Below are positions 59,557-64,000 of a DNA stretch of 64,000 nucleotides, piece after piece. Position 1 is the first letter of the stretch, and each line of letters begins with the position of its first letter. Below the pieces are notes generated by a model. The model saw nothing but the letters and a program-made list of their open reading frames with translations. It was not told the origin of the DNA and did no database searches. A program made the translations under genes and the position numbers. Source of the stretch: Myrica gale (Eukaryota; Streptophyta; Magnoliopsida; Fagales; Myricaceae); assembly GCA_963930655.1 (NCBI GenBank), contig OZ005608.1, forward strand, positions 15,934,001-15,998,000, written 5' to 3'.

Positions 59557-60403
59557 TTGTATATCATAAACAATATAAATTGACGTCCTACATTGGTATA
59601 ATATAATTTCAACACAAAATATCTTTAGAAAAAAAAAGAATAAATACACTTTTGACCCATCAACTACTAAAAATTCAACACATTACACCATAAACTATCA
59701 ATTTTAACATATTTCACCCTCCAACTATCAATGTTAGACACTTTGCACTCCAAGCTATCCATTTTGACATATTTCATCCTCAAACTATCACTTTTAGATA
59801 CTATTCGTCATCTCTGATAATAATACCCTAAAGAACTTAATGAATTAATAATAATATCTTCAATATATGCAAATTGGATCAATGACATTATTGTCATTTT
59901 AGCCCAAACTTATTTTTAGAACTCAGTTTTCAGATCTCAAATACATGTGATCACAACTGAATGATCCTTTTTGCAGACGTATAATTATACTTGGATGATG
60001 AAGTAGCCCGAATGATCCTTGATGTAGTCAACGACCATTTTGACTTGTATTTTCTGATTTAACCAATTGTATAAATAATCAAAAAATGTTTTTTAAGACA
60101 CTTTTAACCGATACTGCCTTAAGGTAAGAGAACTTCTATTGCAGCGTCCTGAGGAGATGGCTGCATGTATGCTGAGTAACCAAATGCACCTCAATAAATG
60201 TACACCTATTCTGGTTCCCACACAAAAAAAAAATAAAAAATGAAAAATTTAAATCCTATGGAAGCGAAAAAGGATGGCAAGCATGGAGATCATATTGCAG
60301 CAGAATGAAATCCTGGACGTGTTCCAACAAGTTATAACATCTCAAAATTCATGAAATAACTCTGAAGATGAAAACAAAGACAGACCAGCTGCGCAGCAAT
60401 TCT
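59557..60403. other. 3' flank of RPL19 with a low-complexity MITE-like segment
   Basis: Positions 59640-59815 repeat the pattern caaactatcaattttaacat / atttcaccctcc several times, as in decayed MITEs of plants. Termini were not resolved. The rest, up to 60403, is the 3' side of the RPL19 gene. Confidence 0.4.
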
Positions 60404-63123
60404 TCATTTAAACGTGGAGAGTCTGGGAAGCTTGTCTCTCAAATAGTACAATCTTGCCCTCCGGACCTTCCTGTGGGATAATACTTTGATCTCTTTTATG
60501 TTTGGAGAGTAACTACAATGAGAAAGATAAAGCAAAAGTAAAGCTACATCCAGATTCATACTAAGGGTCGGACGTATCGGCTTCCCAATAATAAATCAAT
60601 GAAAATAACAAACAACATGCAATCATGCACAACATAAAAGCTGACATTCTATTTAGATCTAAAACCAATCATAAATTTCCCAACATTCACGTGATACTCG
60701 TTCAGAGGAAACTTGTACACAAGATCAAATACTCCATATCAGCTATTCAATATTCTTTAAACATATCTGTAACATTCAGCAAAATACTCTTCCATTTCCA
60801 AATTTCGGACTAACAAATACTACTGTAACCCTTGAATAGCTAGGATTCACCTTTCCCATTAGGACGTGACCTTTTTACATATACCAAATATGCTTGAATG
60901 ATTATACTATTATACTGAACCATTCTGGAATATAAAAGGGAGAAATGAAGAACTAGCATTCTGGTTTAACAGTCTGTCCTGAACTTCTCAAAATTCTGTT
61001 TTTTTTACATTTCTGAATCATATCATCCTCAAATCCTGTATCTACAACCATGCTTTCCTATCACAACCAAATGTCTTCTATCAGGACCCACAACTTTAAC
61101 CATACCAACATTATATAGGTTAATACCTCAATGTTCCTTTGGAGTAGTGTTTCCCAACACTAAGGGAATCCTAGGCTTCCATTTCAACGAAAACTTGCGA
61201 AAATCATGTATAAGCCCTTTAGGTAAAATTACATGACCAGAGAAATACCCCGTGTATGATCTTCAAGAAAATTCAATCAAAAGCCCTCACCAAACTGTGA
61301 TGCAATAAGACAGATGTACTTACAGAGGGAAAACAATCTCAACCCCTACACCTGCAATAATTCTTCGAATCCGGATGGTCGTGTGAATACCAGCATTTTG
61401 TTTAGATATAACAATGCCTTTGTAGACAGACAATCGCCTCCTATTTTCAGGAACTTCCTGAAAGTGAATAGCAAAAATATAAAAAAGTTCTTTAATACAC
61501 AGTAAAAGACCTTAAGAAATAAAAAAGGAAGTGGAAATATATTTACCAATTTAATTTCCACAATATCTCCAGTTCTAATGTTGGGAACTGGCCTCTCCTT
61601 CTCTGACGCCTCAATTGCCCTCTTATTCAATATCTACACAAACAACAGCATAACTTCTATCATTCTGCCAATGTCTGAATAATCACTTACCTTAGTTCAT
61701 CTAATGAGGAAAAAAAGGGGGGAAAAGGAGAAAAGAAAGTATACATAAAATGTCCAGAAATGGGTTGACTTATTATCCTACACCCTCAGTTGTTTAAGAT
61801 CAGGCTCAGAACGTGGCATGGATATATGTAGAGGTGGCTTCGAAATGTAATTTTGATTGTTATTAGACTGGATCCCCGCAATATCTGGATTGATCCAGGT
61901 GACAGGTTTCCCATTAAGGGAGCATTTGAAGAATTCTGTAGTCTACATTTCAAATATACATCTCACAAATCAATTTCTCCAGAATCTTGGAGGCTATCTT
62001 GGCCGTCCACGTGGAAACACATTTCTGCTCTCCGAGTTGCAAAAAACATGCTTGAGATAGTGCTTTGGAAAGTCATTTTTCCCACTTCATTCCATCGGTT
62101 TCCTCCCAAGCAACGCCAAAACATTAAGTTCGGTTTCTATTTTCCTTCCTTAAAAAGGAAACAACTAAAACAGCACATTTTCTATTAAAACAAAAAATGT
62201 AAGCTGTTTTCAGGTTGATGTCTTATTTAAAGAGATGACACTAATCAGAAACTGAGTAGAGTTAAGCAATTGACAAGTCCACTAGCCAGAAATATACAAT
62301 TACATAATACTCTGTTAAATAAACAATTTTTAGGACAATGGAAGATTGAAGGCTCAATTGCTTTCCTTTTCCTCCATACAAGAAACCCAAAGAACATAAA
62401 ACACAAAAGTAGTAAAACATTTCTGAAAAATCTTGTTTAGACCTATTAACACCTATAGGGGTAGAATAGGTGCTTCCCCACTATTTAACAATTCAATAAC
62501 AATAAAGTCCTAAAATTGTTGAGTCTAGATCGAATAATTAATCAACAAAATAAGCAGCTGAATAATAAAACAAGAATAGAACTCAATTTGAATTTAAAAT
62601 TTGACACGGAATTAGCCAACGTTAAAACACTAACAATTTCAAATTTGAATTACCCCCATTACATCTCCGAGCTTAACCCGAGGCTTCCTTGGCGGTTTTG
62701 ATTCCTCAGACGGAACTTCAGCCTGTTCTTCTGAAGATTCTTCGACGTCAACAGTTTCACTCTCTTCAACATTCCCAGTCACCTCTGCTTCCGCATTGCC
62801 TTCTTCTTCTTTAGCGTCGGAGTTGGATTCAGTCCTCACAACAATAGCCCGCTTGCCTGGCGCCGAGATAACGGGACCGAAATTCCAGCCAATTGAGCTG
62901 GAAGAAATCCTGGTGACGGAAGTCCAAGGAACAGAATTGAACGAGGGACAGCGGGGAATACAGGTTGAAAACCCCGGATTCTTGCGGTGACAAGGGTTTC
63001 TTGCGGTAATAATCAGAGCCTACATATACCAAATGCATAAACTTCATTCAAACCATTATCCGACAAACAACAATTGAAAAAACGAGCGAGGGAGAGAACC
63101 TGAGGTAGCACTTTGGAGCCCAT
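60404..63123 (-). CDS. RPL19: 50S ribosomal protein L19, chloroplastic
   Basis: Five exons: 63123-63100, 63019-62654, 61633-61547, 61457-61324 and 60512-60404. They give 239 aa with GT-AG introns and consistent phases. The first exon codes only MGSKVLPQ. Exon 2 carries the rest of a Ser/Arg-rich transit peptide, then an acidic stretch ([18 protein letters not shown]) and [14 protein letters not shown]. The bL19 domain follows: [69 protein letters not shown] and [20 protein letters not shown]. bL19 is a structural protein at the subunit interface of bacterial-type ribosomes; the nuclear copy serves the plastid ribosome. The acidic extension between transit peptide and core is usual in plant RPL19. 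The gene appears intact. Confidence 0.96.
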
Positions 63124-64000
63124 GGTCGACGGAATGAAACAAATGGAAGAGAATTAGTGAGTTGAGGGGAGTACGATGCCACTGTTGTCTGACCCTTGGG
63201 TCTCAGACTCAGCGAGAAGGGAGAATATAACGGCTTATCCGATTCTATCCGGCCCACACGATTAGGCACGGGCTTTTCTCCCGTATCTTGGAACTAGTTT
63301 TGTTTTCTCTTTTTTTTTTTTGGAAAAATGCAAAATTTCTTCTTAGAAAATTGAACAAACTACTGCTGCGTTTGCAAATACCATATCTTCAAAAATAATA
63401 CATAAAAAATAGAGAAATTGGCAGTTTAATCCCTGAGTTTTTTTCCCTTTAGCGTTTGATTCTTAGAAATTAAACCCTAACAAATTACTCCCTAAACTAT
63501 CATCATTTGACAAAAACATCTTTCCGTCAGGGTTTTATGTATTTTTTAACGGGAGAACGTTCCACGCTGGCAATTTTTCTACGTGACACTGCACAAGCCA
63601 AGTCATCCATCCATTTTGTCCATGGGTTTTAAAACGGTGTCGTGCCTTTTTGTCGAAGTGTTGGAGGTTCAATTTAAATCAAGGGAGATAAAAAGTGTCG
63701 TGAAAAGTATAACTGTTTTTGAGAGAATTCGATCGATATTTGTCTAAGTGTTGGCCATTCTCTTCCCCGTTCATTCTCACCATTTGAGAAAAATTTTTGT
63801 GCAAAATCCAATTGTGTATGCTTGAATCTTCGAAGTTAGTGACGCAGAGGTGTACTTGGACAACAAAAGGAAATGGAAAAAGGTAGGGACCTGTTTCTCA
63901 TCTCTTTTATCTTGATTGGGGTCTTGGTGTTTCGGTATTGTCGGTATTGTTGGTTTGTTTGTCTTTTGGTTGATAAGAATGAAAAGTTGTGTGTTGCTGA
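63124..64000. other. Upstream region of RPL19 and unassigned DNA
   Basis: The promoter/5' UTR side of RPL19 (63124 to about 63300). Positions 63420-63620 resemble a decayed MITE (gtttaatccctgagttttttt). Nothing else recognised to the window end. Confidence 0.45.

Noticed and set aside
61853..62188. 111-codon plus-strand frame inside the large RPL19 intron
   Set aside because: No family recognised, opposite strand, and it lies wholly within an intron with clear GT-AG borders.
1..64000. CRISPR arrays, operons, phage or plasmid features
   Set aside because: None seen. The spliced genes and plant transposons show this is a nuclear plant chromosome.

Overview
The window is nuclear DNA of a eudicot plant. 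The evidence is spliced genes with GT-AG introns whose products match plant families (BAX inhibitor 1, plant-type CDC7 kinase, plastid ribosomal protein L19, UPF0114), surrounded by typical plant transposons. I cannot name the species. All reading was by eye; exon borders were set by conserved peptides, splice signals and phase.

Layout. 1-412: end of an hAT element. 413-21067 (minus): a UPF0114-family gene, of which I see exon 1 (20795-21067) and a later exon (2091-2233). Its intron holds a 5'-truncated LINE (4266-20785) that was hit by three LTR elements: a copia/SIRE-like solo LTR (4919-9578, itself hit by a 3.4-kb LTR-like element), a 6,966-bp Ty3/gypsy element (9758-16723) and a rearranged SIRE-like element (17123-20492). 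Removing them in order rejoins the LINE frame at two of the junctions. 22156-24682 (minus): intact BAX inhibitor 1 gene. 26471-27441: non-autonomous Mutator-like element. 27918-35446 (minus): two decayed F-box genes, each split by a solo LTR. 36578 to about 44600: degraded CACTA element. 44906-45548: another long-TIR element. 46905-52896 (minus): intact 15-exon CDC7-like kinase gene. 54830-57316: hAT element. 60404-63123 (minus): intact plastid RPL19 gene.

The three intact genes act separately: ER cell-death control, DNA replication initiation and plastid translation. There is no operon-like organisation. The most notable content is the nested transposon history, which can be dated relatively from target-site duplications, and several rearranged or partly deleted elements.
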